A DNA stretch of 64,000 nucleotides from the NCBI RefSeq assembly GCF_021134715.1, contig NC_060021.1, positions 620,001 to 684,000 on the forward strand, read 5' to 3'. Source of the DNA: Daphnia pulex (lineage: Eukaryota > Arthropoda > Branchiopoda > Diplostraca > Daphniidae). A program made the position numbers and the translations under genes. Shown one piece after another: positions 13,662 through 26,795 of the stretch (its first letter is position 1; every line of letters begins with the position of its first letter). The notes under the pieces were generated by a model. That model did not search any database. It was given only the letters and a program-made list of their open reading frames with translations, and was not told the DNA's origin.

Positions 13662-15074
13662 TCAAGTTGGCTGGAGTGGCAGTACAAACAACAGCTATTA
13701 CCCGGTTCGAGTATGAATATTGTATATTAGTATTTAGGTGATAACTGATAAGTAGCGCTAGTTTAAGCCCAATTCATACTTAAATTTTAATTTTAGTCGC
13801 TAGAGCCTAGATGCCATTTTCGAGGCGCGCAGCCGCAGTTCAAACCGTTTTCCATTTTCTACGCGCGCAGTTCAAAATTTCCACCCCGCGCGCCTTTAAG
13901 AGGGGGTGACAACCCGGCGTGGGTAGAATGGGTGGGGAAGAAAGGGACAAAAACGGGCAAATAAATAAAAACTGTTTTTAATTCACAATTGACTAGATTA
14001 AATATGACGCGAAAAATCTGAAAATGTAGACTTCTGTTGAGCTTGCGAAGTTCTTCATTTCAGAGTTTTCCGCGTCTTCTTAGCTCTACCCGTTCTTTAA
14101 TTATTCCCCTTCAAAGTACCCTAATTTGCATGGAGCACTATAGAGTGTTCCCAAACTTAGGGATCCATTTTTAACCTACCCTCCTCTTGATAGGAAAAAT
14201 CTGAAAAAAAATCAGCTTAATGAATAATGATACCCATAATGGCTACGGCCAAAAAATATTCGCTGCGATCCGACGAAAATTTGATTTTTCGGATCGCCGA
14301 GAAAAAAAAGTCAAACTCCATAAGGTTCTCTCTCTCGCGCGCGCGCGTTCCCAAACTTTAGGTAGGTACTGTAGTATAAACAATGTATATGCTAGTGAAA
14401 TTATAATTATTTTTCTGTACGACAATATCTTATACATGCACATTTCTAAGAATATATTGGAAGAAAAATAGAATTACTGTTGGAAAAAATATCCAACCGT
14501 TCGTCAAATGCGAGAAAAAATTGGAACTCACTCAACTACAAATAGATCAGCTACAATTACAGCATTTGCCATAAAGAACGTAATATTTTGCTGTGCCTAT
14601 TAATCTTAATCTTTCAAAGAATGATTCCTTATCTATTTTGTCTTTAAAAATGAAGCAATAAGATTTGGTCCGCTTTGTGTATAACGTGTTAGCTATTGAT
14701 GTAGTATACTTACTATACATGTAATTTTTTTTAAAGGTAACATAAAAACATGCTGAAACTGGCGATCATTATACAGAAAAAAAAATGGTTGAAATCAATG
14801 TAATGTCTTGGGTAAGAATTGAAATGAAACAGCACACGAACTTAGTAAAAATGTATAAGGAAAAAAAGAAAGAAATACCAGAAATACTTGGGATAGAAAC
14901 ACAGATAGGGTCCCTATCTGTATGTATTCCTATCATAGGGATACACATTACAAGAGGATACAATTTAAAAAAATACTTGAGGATAGAAATACACAGTGTA
15001 TTCAGACATAATTGGTGAAAACCAGAAATATATTTATAAGATTTGAAAACAAACGAAATTGTTAAATTACTCTT
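13662..15074. other. Intergenic DNA without a supported gene
   Basis: The stretch holds a GC-rich patch with several CGCGC motifs (13825-13925), a CT run passing into alternating CG near 14328-14348 that could adopt Z-DNA, and a short palindrome ACAGATAGGG/CCCTATCTGT near 14900. The phrase GTTCCCAAACTT occurs twice in the same orientation (near 14149 and 14347). No frame has recognisable protein motifs. Confidence 0.5.
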
Positions 15075-18000
15075 CTAACGTTCACAGATGAGCTCCACAA
15101 CGCCCGGCTCCATCAATACAGGTTCCAAGCAGCGTTGGACTGCACTCGACAAAATTTCGTCCAGCAAACTGTGAACCAAACTGGAAAACAAAAATAATTA
15201 ATAAATCATCTTTAGGATTAATTATCACTGACAAATTTAAGCGCTGGAATACTTCTCATCGAAGGTGAATCGCCACAAGAAAAGTTGCAAGTAGTAGCAA
15301 TCTACTTGAATTTGCTGAATGCCATACTTTCCAAATGTCTTTAGACGAACACATTCCAAGAATCCCTAAATAGGCCCAGACGAAATGTTAATAAGCATAA
15401 TACAGAAAAATTAATTTTTCAAACCTTAAGGCAGATTTTAATAATGGCCATGACGACAGATCCTTTATTGGGCTCAACGGTTCCCGACAAATCAATTCGT
15501 TCAGAAAATAATTTCTGTATATTATTCAGTAATGAAGAGTCCAGCTGAGAAGGACCCAATGATGACCAAGATGATTTTTGTTGCATTCTGGAGCTACTGT
15601 TAAGTGTAATTAATACAGAAAAAAAAAGAAAAATAATCCTAAAACTTTGTAAATCGTATTCATTTGAAATAATTCAAACCTGTGATGTGTTCGGCGGGAA
15701 GAATCTGAGCTCCTTTCTTTTCTTGATCCTTCTTCGTACAGTTGAGCTGCATGGGAATCTACTCGACTTATCTCTTCCAACACACGCTTGATGACAGGTC
15801 TAACGCCACGAGGTTCACTAGCGGTTAACCAATCGCGAGAATCCATCGACTTACGAATCATCTTCCAAGCAAAAATAAAGCGGTGAACGCTATTGCATAA
15901 CTATCCCATAACCAACATTAGCAAACACACTCACCTGAACGAGAACGTGACTTTCACTTTGAACATAACTTTGCAAAAGCGACTGTGAAGTTTGTTTGAA
16001 GTCGAGAGTTATAACAGATATCGGAGTCAGATGGTCTCCTTGAAAACCGACTGGAATGTCAAACTGTTCCTCTATTAAAGACAACTGCAAATCACACAAA
16101 TTTACGTTAAAATTCTGAAGAGATATTTTGTTTGAATTCAATTCAATTACCAAGGATTGAGCCAAATTTTGACTAAAATCGATTGCCACCCGAGAGAGGA
16201 CAAGAATTAGAGTCGGAGACGCGCTATCTTTCCCCGTTACGTTGCTCAGATTTGCTAACATAGTGGAAAGTTTACTCAACGACTGTACTAATACTTCTTC
16301 CCGTACGTAACGTCGACCAAATGTCTGACGGAATTGAGAATCTTGAGAAAAAGTAACGTGATTTCCTACAAAGGCCTAAATAAAAAATAAATGTTGAATT
16401 TTAACGGGTATAAAATGACACAGAACCTTACGATAATACCGTTAGAGCAACAAAAGCACGATGAATGTGTTCCACGAGAGCCCCTTCAATAAATTTGACC
16501 GAACCGTGTGGCTGATTATCGTTATTCCAGGAATCACGCCAGCCTTGTAGTTCACTTGTCCATTTGATAACAAGAGCGTCGGCTGTTCGATGTGAAATTA
16601 TTCGAGCAATTTCAGTAATGAGAGTGAAGCTCCATTGCTTATCCACCAGTAATAGTCGCTGAACGGCCAATAGACGACGATGAAATTTATCCAAAGCCGC
16701 AACTACTGACAAACAGCAGGCTTCACTTATCTCGAATCCGATGATTTCGACAATTTTACTTTCCACTACAGGGACGAAAAGGAAATTTTATGACATGAGC
16801 TAATTTCTAGGGTGAAATATATAGCTCCTTACCTATTGGGCAAAGTTGATTAATAACATCCGTGGCCATGCTATTCATCCCCCTGTTAATTCAACGTATT
16901 ATGATGAAAACGCAAAAAATTTAAACCATAAAATCAATAAAAAGTAAAACATACTCATTATGTTTCGATATGGTTGAAGGGAAAATGTTGTTGAAGGTTG
17001 CAATGGTAAGAGCAACGTTATTCAATGCTGTATTGCAGCATTTTTCAATGAATATGAGGACCACTTCTCCATTATTTTCACCAGACCACACATATGAGGA
17101 TAGATCTTCCAAATCTTTTTCTAACCTCACTTTATTGATTTCAAGAAATTCTCTTGCAAGGTCAGTGGAAGATTCACCTAGTTTGCATAAAAGAGATGCA
17201 GATTCTTCTAGTTCCTGGGAAGTTACCTATGAATTCCATGAACATGTCATGTAAAATTCCACAATAGACATTTTGGTTAGTTTCTTATTATCTTACTTTC
17301 CAACATAATATTTTTTTTACAGCTTACCTCAGCTCTGCTGAATTGCACCTTTAGGCATTTCCTGAGTGTTTCAACAATTTCTTTGCAATCTGATTGGATT
17401 CCACTAAAAGAAGGATGATCTCCAAAATCTTGAAGAACTTGCTCAGATTTTGCATAATACTTAACAGCCTAAACAAGAAACATTATAGTTTAATACAGGA
17501 AATATAGACAGATAATGTCAATGAAACAAACCAATGAATAATTCTTTTCTTCTACACATGTTTTCAGCTTGTTGGGAAGATCAAACAAAAATTGCAAATT
17601 TTTTAGCAGTTCGTGAATGTTTGAAAGCTTTGTTATTTGTTGGCGCCGATCCTAAAAAGACAGGGTCATTATTATTAAAAATTTAATCAACTCTAAACTC
17701 AAATATTTCACCAACCTGTAAATTTGAAGATATATTGTTGGCAAATGTTGCAATATGAGACATGTCTTGAACTAACTTCTCCATTTCATCTTCCATAGTT
17801 TTGAAATCACTTTTCATTTGGCGGATGGTATCAGTGGCAAGGATAAATTTATTATAATTTTCATAAACCAAAGTTTGCATTTCTGAATCAAGTGATTGAA
17901 TTTCACGAACAAGTTCCTGTTCTTTATCTATAAGTTGCTTTAAGCTGGTTTCCTATTGAAAAACATCCAAGCACATAAAAGTTTTATTTTATTATTTGGC

Positions 18001-18193
18001 AAAATAAGAAATAGAATATGATTACCTGAACCAGTTTGTCAACATAGGCATCAGCATTAAAGTGCTTTCCATCCACGTCAAAAAGGTTTTCTACATCCTT
18101 TTCTTCTGTTATCCCATAGTATTGAGAAAGAAGATTGTTTCTTTTTCTTTTATCGTTTTCATTTAGTTCTTTACTCATTTTGACGTTTTTCAT
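15075..18193 (-). CDS. VPS51: Vacuolar protein sorting-associated protein 51 (GARP/EARP tethering subunit)
   Basis: The protein is the small-headed subunit of the GARP and EARP complexes, which tether endosome-derived vesicles at the trans-Golgi and recycling endosomes. About twelve exons read leftward. The first (18026-18193) encodes [14 protein letters not shown] and [13 protein letters not shown]. The second (17716-17952) encodes [20 protein letters not shown], the coiled-coil hallmark of the family, then [16 protein letters not shown]. Later exons carry [46 protein letters not shown] and [11 protein letters not shown]. The C-terminus [11 protein letters not shown] is the typical family end, with TAG at 15077-15075. 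The start is taken as ATG 18193; ATG 18175 (MSKELNEN) is also possible. It is divergent from CMTR1 across a large palindrome. No break was seen. Confidence 0.93.
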
Positions 18194-18253
18194 TGGCACT
18201 GTTCACCAACTGATTAGTGATTACACATACCGCACATACATTTCTTTAGTTGT

Positions 18254-18944
18254 AACCACAGACTAAGAGGGTAAAGACCACGAACGGCTATAAACCCCTT
18301 GAAGCGATGCTCGTCCTATGCCGTATGGTGGCGCGTCGAGCACACAAAACGAAAGCCATTATTTTTCCTCTTTCCCTACTGATTAGAGTCTTCACACACC
18401 GTAAGTTTATAATTGAACCATTAACATATCAATAGTGATGTTTTGTGTAAATATAGCTTAGATATCTCCCATGTTGTGGGAATTTTTTTAAATTTCTATG
18501 TGATGTCTAGATACAATCCATAAATTCCTTTATTAAACCCCCTTTTTGCCCATTTTCAGGCCCAGGAAACAGCGTTTCAAGATTTTCTGAAATGGGCCTG
18601 AAAATCGTGAAACGCTGTTTCCTGGGCCTGAAAATGGGCAAAAAGGGGGTTTAATAAAGGAATTTATAGATTGTATCTAGACATCACATAGAAATTTAAA
18701 AAAATTCCCACAACATGGGAGATATCTAAGCTATATTTACACAAAACATCACTATTGATATGTTAATGGTTTAATTATAAACTTACGGTGTGTGAAGACT
18801 CTAATCAGTAGGGAAAGAGGAAAAATAATGGCTTTCGTTTTGTGTGCTCGACGCGCCACCATACGGCATAGGACGAGCATCGCTTCAAGCATCCCTCTTT
18901 AGCCCTATCCCTGATCGTAGTCTTTACCCTCTTAGTCTGTGGTT
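18254..18944. repeat. Giant inverted repeat (near-perfect palindrome) with a 12-base loop
   Basis: Two arms of roughly 335-345 bases face each other around a loop at about 18588-18599. The inner 300 or so bases match almost perfectly (for example GCGTTTCA near 18572 and TGAAACGC near 18608; CCTTTATTAAACCCCC and GGGGGTTTAATAAAGG; GTAAGTTTATAATT and its complement). The outer 60 bases have diverged by small insertions. The left arm lies just upstream of the VPS51 start. The arms hold no ORF. It could be a real foldback, a duplicated bidirectional promoter segment, or an assembly artefact. Confidence 0.93.
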
Positions 18945-19594
18945 GTAACTGCAAATCGAATGGTTGGGGATTGGATAGCGTTAATGTAAGTTTTTGACGT
19001 TTCGCGAGCTGATGTCAGAATGTCTTAACGCTTCAAGTCTCAAACCGCCAACCCAAGGCATAAAAATAACAGGTAAGAAATTATGACAGGCCGGCTTGCT
19101 TTAGGTTTTGGATATGCAGTCTGCAGAGAGCTGCTGGCTGATTAGCTCATTACATTACACAATAATACCACCACACTAACAGCTGACCCCACCTTATCTG
19201 CTGCCCTCTATGTACTGATACTAAACTCAAAATATTTTCATATCAGCCAATAAAAATGAAAGACCCAGACTGTAGCAGACATCGCTACAGATATCAGATT
19301 ATGCTAGCGTGAGCAAGAACGAGCGGTGTTTACTTTCTTCCGTTCGGTCATTCGATCGTTTTATTAAATCATTCGTCAGACATTTTTTTTTGTGTATTTT
19401 CAAGATGCTTGCATTTTGACTTCTATAGCCACATGTCAATGCGTACGTTTAATTCTGGTGAGTCATATATAAATCATGGAAATCAACTTTTGGAAGCTTT
19501 TGGCTTTTGAATTAACTTAAAAATTTGGAAACGTTATATTATTAGGAACGACGTCAGTCATCAAATAGTCTACACAACTACAAAACGCTAAACA
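18945..19594. other. Upstream region and probable promoter of CMTR1
   Basis: The stretch lies between the palindrome and the CMTR1 start codon. It is AT-rich with no frame or motif that I recognise. It must contain the CMTR1 5' UTR and probably part of the shared VPS51/CMTR1 control region. Confidence 0.4.
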
Positions 19595-22500
19595 ATGGCT
19601 TCGCAAGGAAAAATAACATCACTGAGTGGTTAGTATGAGACGCTGTTTAAATTTTTTTATAGAAAAAAGTTGGTTTATCTTCAGCAATAATTAACCTAGC
19701 TTGAATAAATTGGTGGAACCCGTTTTGCAACTAATGGGTTATATATATATAATATAAGTAATTTCCTGCAAAATTTCTACAGATTCCAGTTCAGATGATG
19801 ATAGTTACAGACCTCCTTTGAAAAAACCAAACACACAGTATTATAATAATACAGGAGAAGTTAACTCAAGAAAGAAACTAAATGACATTGAAACATGTGA
19901 ACGTAGCACTGTCATTGTTAGCCCATCCAAAAGTAATGCTGATGGAGGATATGGGTTTAATGCACCATCCAGTAGTCAAGATTCTGATTCTAGTGATGAT
20001 GATCAGCCTATCATGCCTTCTGTACATAAAACACTCATCAAACCTAAATCTGCTGCTGCTCCAGTCATAAATCATAAAGCCACAGCAATGATGGTCAGTT
20101 TAATATTCTTACAGTGCATACTATGTGGCTGCTAATAGATTTCTGAACTACTTAAAGGCTAAAATGGGTTGGGCTAAAGGAACTGGACTTGGTAAGAAAT
20201 CCCAAGGTATGACACAGCCCATCGAAGTCTCTAAACAACGCGGAAGAAGAGGATTGGGTTTGCAGATAAAAGGATTGGAAGCTGAAGATGTTGAATGGGA
20301 CTCAAGTAGAGAGGTTGTTAATGTCTACATTTATCTTGATTATTTCATTCATTCATTCTGTTGTCTTCTAGACTGTTGTAGTGGAAGAAGAGATTTCATG
20401 GCTTCATCTAGATTCCACTCCTGCACCTACTTTGCCAGAGTTAAAAAATTGGGTAAAAGAGGGAACCAAAAAATTAACAATTGATGATGAGACAACATTT
20501 TGTAGCAGCGACATTTTAAAACAAGTTCTTCAGTGCAAAGTAACTTAATTTAGGATGATTAATGTCATTATTAAATATTTACATTCATGTTCTTTGCTCT
20601 TTTCAAGTCGATATTTGATGTGTTGGAAGAAGAAGAACTAAGGAAAGCACGCACCCGCTCTAATCCATTTGAAACTATTCGGGGAGCTTTTTTTCTTAAC
20701 AGAGCGGCGATGAAGATGGCAAATATGGATGCTGTTTTTGATTTTATGTTTACTGATCCTAGAAACGAAGATGGGGTAAGTTTTGTACATTGGTAAAGCA
20801 GAATTTTACTTTGTGATTTTGAGTGAAATTCTTTACAGACCCCAGTTCTTGGTCCGAACGAATTACTTTATTTTGCTGACGTTTGCGCTGGCCCAGGAGG
20901 ATTTTCTGAATACATACTGTGGCGAAAAAAATGGGAAGCCAAGGGTTTCGGCTTCACTCTAAAGAGCTCCAACGATTTCAAGTTGGAAGATTTCCATGCC
21001 GCCCCTTGCGAATGTTTTGAACCCCATTATGGTAAAGAAAAGTGTTATAATTTTAATTTAAAAAAAATCAGATCAATCAATTGAAATCAGTAGTCAGTTA
21101 TAGTGAATCATTTTTATATTAGGTGTTGGTGGAGTTGAAGGAAACGGAGATGTGTATAATCCGGAAAACATCCGTGAATTCCAACGTTTTGTTATGGCTC
21201 AAACCGGAGAAGGCGTACATTTCATGATGGCCGACGGAGTAAGCTTTTCTATGTTCCCACCTAGTCTGTATGTGTAACTTATCTTTTTCTTTTCAACACT
21301 TTAGGGATTTTCTGTTGAAGGGCAAGAAAATCTTCAAGAAATTTTGTCAAAACGACTTTATCTTTGCCAATTCCTTGTTGCTTTGTCTATAGTTCGAACA
21401 GGTATTTTATTCCTACGTTTTCATGTGTGTAGTTTATTTATCGAAGAATTCTGTTCATAGGTGGCCACTTTGTGTGTAAGTTATTTGATTTGTTTACACC
21501 ATTTAGCGCTGGGTTAGTATACTTGATGTATCGTTCCTTTAAACAAATTTCCATCCATAAACCAAATACTTCCCGACCGGCCAATTCGGAAAGGTAAATT
21601 TATTAGTTTGCGACATTGAGCGCTATTAAATATCATTTTTCCAAATAGTTATTTTAATATTTTTTTTTGAATTCCTGGTAGATATATAATTTGCAAGTGG
21701 AAAAGAAGTGACACTCAAGATGTCGAGACTTACCTGTTTGAAATCAATCGTCGCCTTGATAAGCTTAGTAATTCTAAAACGGAAACGGATGTCATGCATA
21801 TTGTACCATTGGATTTGATGACAAACCATCATGACTTTTACAATTATTTGTTTGAGTCCAACAATGATTTGGGTTTGATTTATTGCCTGGTATTAAAATA
21901 TGCAACATTTACTTCATGTATGTATAATGTTCAATAGGTGAAAGACAAGTTGTAAACCTCGCCAAAATTGCCGCATTTTGCAAAGATGTCACACTAAGAG
22001 AGGACCGGCAATCTGAACTTAAGAAACAGTCATTAGAATTTTGGAAAATTCCAGAAAAAACTCGCACAGCCCCATCCAGGTTGTCTTTGCAATAACTTTT
22101 CATTTCGGAAATTTTTAAACAAATGTGATAATTTATTTACAGGACGACTCCCGTTGACAAATCGAAAGAGCTCCTCACAAACAATTCCTGTAGGAATTTT
22201 TTTTTTTTATCTCAAAAGTAAATTAAATAACGCAATTTATTTACAATTATGTATTTTTCCCTAGGTGTATTAGACCACAAACTTGAAGATTTGGACATGC
22301 CAAAGTTTCAAGACGCTGTAAAATCCGTTCATGATTGGAGGTGTGTCGTTCTTGGATTGGAAAAAGACAATCCTATGCAGGCATTCTTTCTAGGTATATA
22401 ATTATTTTAGTTTTCCATATTGCACGTTGCTGATTGATGTTTGCAATTACAGGATTAGGTCGTAACAATGTGTTTCGTTGGGACGCAACTAAATGCCGAT

Positions 22501-23590
22501 GGTTGAAATTGGTTGAAAACGTAGAGCTTGCGCGTGATACGTTAATCTTTGGTGAACTTATCCAAGAATTGCGAGGAGAAGGGCGATCTCAAAAACGTTC
22601 GACTGCTCTCCATGTCATTGACGCTGTTTTCTTAGGAGGAGTCGATATTAGTAAGCTTCACCTGAAAGATCGGTAGGCTGATATGCTATTAACAATCATT
22701 TTTTAATCGAAAATATGTCTTTCATTTTTCTTCATTTCTTTGAATTAATTTCTTTATTTTACCAACAGGTCTGAAAAAATTCGACAATTTTGCAAGGCTT
22801 TGAATAGGGTCAGTCGGACGGATCTAGTCACTGTCAGAGCGAAAGAAAACTTTAAACTGGAAGATGTGGAACACATTTTTCACCGGTTCGCATACACACT
22901 AGTATAATTTTACTTAACATTCTAATCTTTCACATATCATCTTTATCAGGTTAACCCCAAGAATAATAAAAAATTCCGGTTGTCAAGAACGTCTAGTCTT
23001 CTGTTTAGAGGATGACGACCAAAGAGCATTCCTACCATCTGGATTGATGTTGTTTAAAGCTACAAAAAGTTAGTGTATTTTTTCAACGCTTTTATCTGCA
23101 AATATTTAAATACTGCGATTAAACTGTATTTTTTTTCCCTTTATAATTAATCAATTTATTTGTCATTGGATTAGGTCCTTGGATGTTAGCTCTCAGTAAG
23201 AGCTCCGGACGAAAGTATTGGTTCCATGTTATGTCACGAACCTCCGTTTATGATTGTCCTCAGGATTCCGTAGCCAATTATTTGTAAGTAAATTGCCTAT
23301 ATCGATCATACTAGCCGTTAGCCACATGCCTGTACGATTGTACATATGAGAAAAGATCTTCACATGTCTCGTGATATTAAATTTACATTAGACATGCGAA
23401 ACGTTTCCTCTCGGTAGAAATATGTATTTCAGTCGGTTATTTACAAGAATATTATTTTTTTAGTGATTGCCACAAAAGTCGGATTGCATGGTGGTGGAAA
23501 AATTGGCTTCAAGGATCTCGCCAAGGAAGTGATGATCAACTGTCTAAAGATGAATTTATTAACCTTATTCACTCAGTGAGTGGTAAATAA
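19595..23590 (+). CDS. CMTR1: Cap-specific mRNA (nucleoside-2'-O-)-methyltransferase 1
   Basis: The enzyme methylates the 2'-O of the first transcribed nucleotide (cap1) of mRNA, using S-adenosylmethionine, in the nucleus. The acidic N-terminus ([15 protein letters not shown]) is followed by a G-patch: [17 protein letters not shown] then [13 protein letters not shown]. The Rossmann-type FtsJ domain begins [20 protein letters not shown]. It has a SAM site [15 protein letters not shown] and the three catalytic residues: Lys in RAAMKMAN, Asp in MMADGGFS, Lys in [12 protein letters not shown]-terminal guanylyltransferase-like region ([11 protein letters not shown]) and a WW-like end ([19 protein letters not shown]) follow. 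Exon 1 is 19595-19628 and exon 2 is 19783-20093. Exon 3 most likely starts at 20158 after a 64-base intron, since that acceptor alone restores frame and gives MM-AKMG as in the family. TAA ends at 23590. Confidence 0.95.
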
Positions 23591-24199
23591 ACTTTCAATA
23601 AGCGCGGAATGACATATGCTCCGTAATTCTAATTCATGTTGATGTTCACAAAGAATTTTTTGCAAAAAAATGAAAAAATACATTAATTCAGGAAGAAAAA
23701 AATAAGTATTCCTTTTCTTCTTCCGCAAAACTATATGTATTATGTAATCCAAGTAATCAGACGGTTGTGTAATGCAAAGTTCCGCATTCGCGAATGGAAG
23801 AAGCAGTGTCGACAGTGTTTGTTATTTGCCTATATCATTAAAAATTCTCGTCATTTTTCATCAAATAAAATCATTTAAAGAAATTACATAAGAAACTAAC
23901 ACAAAAAGAATAAAAATAAACAATAAATTGTGACGTTAGCGTTAGATTACCTTGAACGATATTTGATAAACGCGGCAATGCGACAAGGACGCCCCAATCG
24001 CCTGCAGCAGCCTCCAGTCATAGTTCGCGTTTCAGTTGTCTGTTGTTGGGTAGATTGTTATTTACCGATTCCTATGGATAAATGAAACGCTTAATGTGAA
24101 TGACATGGTGCAATTTGTTTTAAGTGCCAATATTCAAACGACAGAATCGTGAACATTTTAGTGGTTTCCACCTTGAGTATCATAAAGGAAGAAACTAAA
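23591..24199. other. Intergenic DNA between CMTR1 and the TMEM145-like gene
   Basis: The stretch is AT-rich and contains the 3' UTR of CMTR1 (AATAAAATC near 23865 could be its poly(A) signal) and the upstream region of the next gene. I see no other gene. Confidence 0.4.
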
Positions 24200-26104
24200 A
24201 TGGCCAATACCCTTCGAACCACATGTTTTCTCTTATTAGTCGTCTTACTCTTTTTCGATTTTCCATCTGTTATTTGTTTACACCTTTCAGGCTCATGGAA
24301 AACAACAACTTTTTTTCAGTTTCTCGCCAAATTTGGATTTCAGAAGACTAACTTGAAGGACAGGAGTCAGACACAAGGGTATATTTATGGAAACATCACT
24401 GCTCAATTCAATGTGACTCCCTATGTTACACTGGCTGTACTGGATAGAGGCTACTTTTTGGAATATTATGGGAATTCCACAGTGACACAGAAAGCCACAG
24501 CCTGCATGGCAATGTTTAAAAAGATTGATGGTGTGGCATATGACTCGCAATGCAATGATGGAGGTTCTCAAGACCTCCTGCGAAAAATTCCATGTCCACA
24601 AGGCAAACTTTGCCCTGATGAAGACAATCCCAAAAATGTTGTTGAAAACTTCCAATTCAGTTTTCATGTTGAAGATCTTAGTCAACCTCGTTTCTGGTAT
24701 CTCAGTCTAGTTGCTTGCTACAGAGACTCAAATTGTTCCTGGAAACCGTTTGAAGAAGAAGTAATTTTAGACTATGATATTTGGTTAGTAAATGGAAATC
24801 CCAACTCAAAAAATCAAAATCCATTAGAATACCAATTTAGTTTCGACAACCAGGATACTGTTGAAATCTATTTGGTTTTTCTTGCTTGCTATATGTTTTT
24901 AACCCCTCTGCAAGTGTATGCTGTCATGAGACAGAAACATCCAGTTACAAAACTTTTTACTGGTTAGTTAAAAAATTTACTTCCCAACGACTTAATATAT
25001 AGCATACTAATAACATTATACTTTTTCGTTTTAGTCGGATTGGTGTTTTCCCTTTGTGGTGTATTGCTGAATATGTTTCATTGTTTAAAATTTGCTTTCG
25101 ATGGCAAAGGAGTCGAAATCGCTGCTATTGTCGGGGGTGTTCTCGACATATGCTCTCAGACCCTCTTGATGCTCCTACTTTTGCTCCTCGCAAAAGGGTG
25201 GGCTATAACCCGAAAAGAGTTAAAGAATATTACCATTCTATTTTCAGTTTGGGCACTCTACGGACTTGTCCATGTTCTTCTTTATGTTTGGGACTTGGTA
25301 ATCACAAAATCTAGATATTTCATTTTTGTCCTAATTTTGTTTGCTAATCGTTTTTAATTTTTGTCCTTTTTAGACGGAGCTGGATGTCATCGATGATGTA
25401 GATGCTTACCAAACATGGCCAGGTTGGCTAATGCTCATATTACGCACAGGAATAATGGTTCGATAACAAACACTTTATCCTCTCATCCTGTTTTACTCAA
25501 TTTTTTTTTATGATTACAGGCATGGTTTCTATTCTGCCTAAGAGCGACAATGGCGTTTGAGCATCAGAAAAGCAAGTTAGAATTCTTTCTTCACTTTGGA
25601 GCAGCTTCTTTAGTGGTGCGTGTTTTTCTTACCTTTATGGTGGTCTACTTTTACCGATTCAAAATGTTACATTCTTCTGTTTTAGTGGTTCATCTATCTC
25701 CCAATTGTGGCTTTGATTGCCCTTCAAGTCCCAGTTCTATGGAGAACAAAACTGCTATTGGGTATAGTTCATTCTGCCAATTTCCTGGCCTATGCAGTCA
25801 TGGCTCATCTTCTTTGGCCAACACGGTAACATATTTCTTATTGTCTTTTGTGCGAATCCCGAGGACGTTCAGCTCAAATATGATTTGTTACTGTGTACAA
25901 TTGTTTCATTTTATCTGTAGGTCGCAGCAGTACTTTCTGTTAGCAAATGAAATTGATTTGGGAGATGAATTAGAAGAATTCGATGAAGCGCCCCACAACG
26001 TTGAAAATCGTCAAGCGCCTTTTATTAGGAAAAATTCCAGATCCTTGAGCGACTCTGACGTATTTTCTACTCATGACCTTGCAAATCAACGCATCGCTGT
26101 TTGA
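24200..26104 (+). CDS. TMEM145/GPR180-like seven-transmembrane protein
   Basis: Six exons (24200-24962, 25035-25297, 25374-25457, 25520-25615, 25686-25825, 25921-26104) join in frame to 509 residues. The N-terminus is a signal peptide (MANTLRTTCFLLLVVLLFF). An extracellular domain of about 200 residues follows, with N-glycosylation sequons and the family start LHLSGSWKTTTFFQFL. Then come seven hydrophobic segments beginning IYLVFLACYMFLTPLQ and including GWLMLILRTGIMAWFLFCLR and FIYLPIVALIALQVPV. The cytoplasmic tail is acidic and ends LANQRIAV. This matches the GPR180/TMEM145 rhodopsin-like family with a lumenal GOLD-like domain; function is poorly defined. TMEM145 is a better fit than GPR180, but I cannot decide. 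It converges with PTRH2, 211 bases away. Confidence 0.87.
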
Positions 26105-26304
26105 ATTGCCCGAGCTTAAAGTGTTAATAATGCTCCGATTCTAAGAATGTTCGTGTATATGTTGTGACGTCTGTGACCCGCGAGTTTATACGCATGTTCC
26201 CCGTGTCAACCGTTCCTGTGATACATTTCGTGCTTTGTTCATCAAAGTATTATTTCTTTATAGGAATAATAGTACACTAGGTTTTTGCAAATCAATCTTT
26301 TTAT

Positions 26305-26310
26305 TTTATT
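26305..26310 (-). terminator. Poly(A) signal of PTRH2
   Basis: AATAAA lies on the minus strand only five bases past the PTRH2 stop codon, so the 3' UTR would be very short. It fits the compact convergent arrangement with the TMEM145-like gene. Confidence 0.55.
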
Positions 26311-26315
26311 AACAT

Positions 26316-26795
26316 TCAAAGTAACTTCAAGTGGCCAGTGACTAAATCGATGTCTTGCTTCTTCCCTGGTCCAATCCCCAGAACTGTGGTAGTGTACGGC
26401 TCTAATTGGGTCTTTCCAGCATCTTTGATTAGGCAGTTGATGAGACCTTTTTTGGTTGAAATCGCGGCGATTGAGAGTAACTCTTCTTCAGTGTCCACTT
26501 TGACAACTACTTTGGGTTGACCACTAGCTAACCATATTTTCACTATTTTATGATCTGTCTTTAAACCAGTCTTGTAACACTCAACAGCTGCATGTGCACA
26601 TTGAGAAGCTATTTTACCTTTGCCCATACCCAAATTGTTTCGAACTACAACAACCATTTTTGTAGGTTGATTGAGATGCACTAAGACTCTATTGTAAATC
26701 ACTGACTTCAATTTAGGTGTAATAAATCCAACCACAATTCCAAAGGCAAAACCTCCAAAAGCGAAGTTGAAACATGGCCACTCCATTCCTTTCAT
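26316..26795 (-). CDS. PTRH2: Peptidyl-tRNA hydrolase 2, mitochondrial outer membrane type
   Basis: The enzyme releases peptides from stalled peptidyl-tRNA; the animal form (Bit1) is anchored in mitochondria. A single exon encodes 159 residues. Residues 1-30 form a hydrophobic anchor (FNFAFGGFAFGIVVGFI). The Pth2 domain follows: MVVVVRNNLGMGKGKIASQC, AHAAVECY with the conserved His, GQPKVVVKVDTEEEL, LIKDAGKTQLEPYTTTVLGI and GPGKKQDIDLVTGHLKLL at the end. The spacer between anchor and domain is shorter than in vertebrates. The start ATG at 26795 directly follows the stop codon of COA4 on the same strand and in the same frame; ATG 26786 (MEWP) is an alternative. Confidence 0.95.
   Translation of the reverse strand: MKGMEWPCFNFAFGGFAFGIVVGFITPKLKSVIYNRVLVHLNQPTKMVVVVRNNLGMGKGKIASQCAHAAVECYKTGLKTDHKIVKIWLASGQPKVVVKVDTEEELLSIAAISTKKGLINCLIKDAGKTQLEPYTTTVLGIGPGKKQDIDLVTGHLKLL

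Noticed and set aside
20094-20157. Exon 3 of CMTR1 starting at 20122 or at 20146
   Set aside because: Those acceptors (after TTACAG or AATAG) break the frame with exon 2; the acceptor before 20158 restores it and gives the expected AKMG G-patch start.
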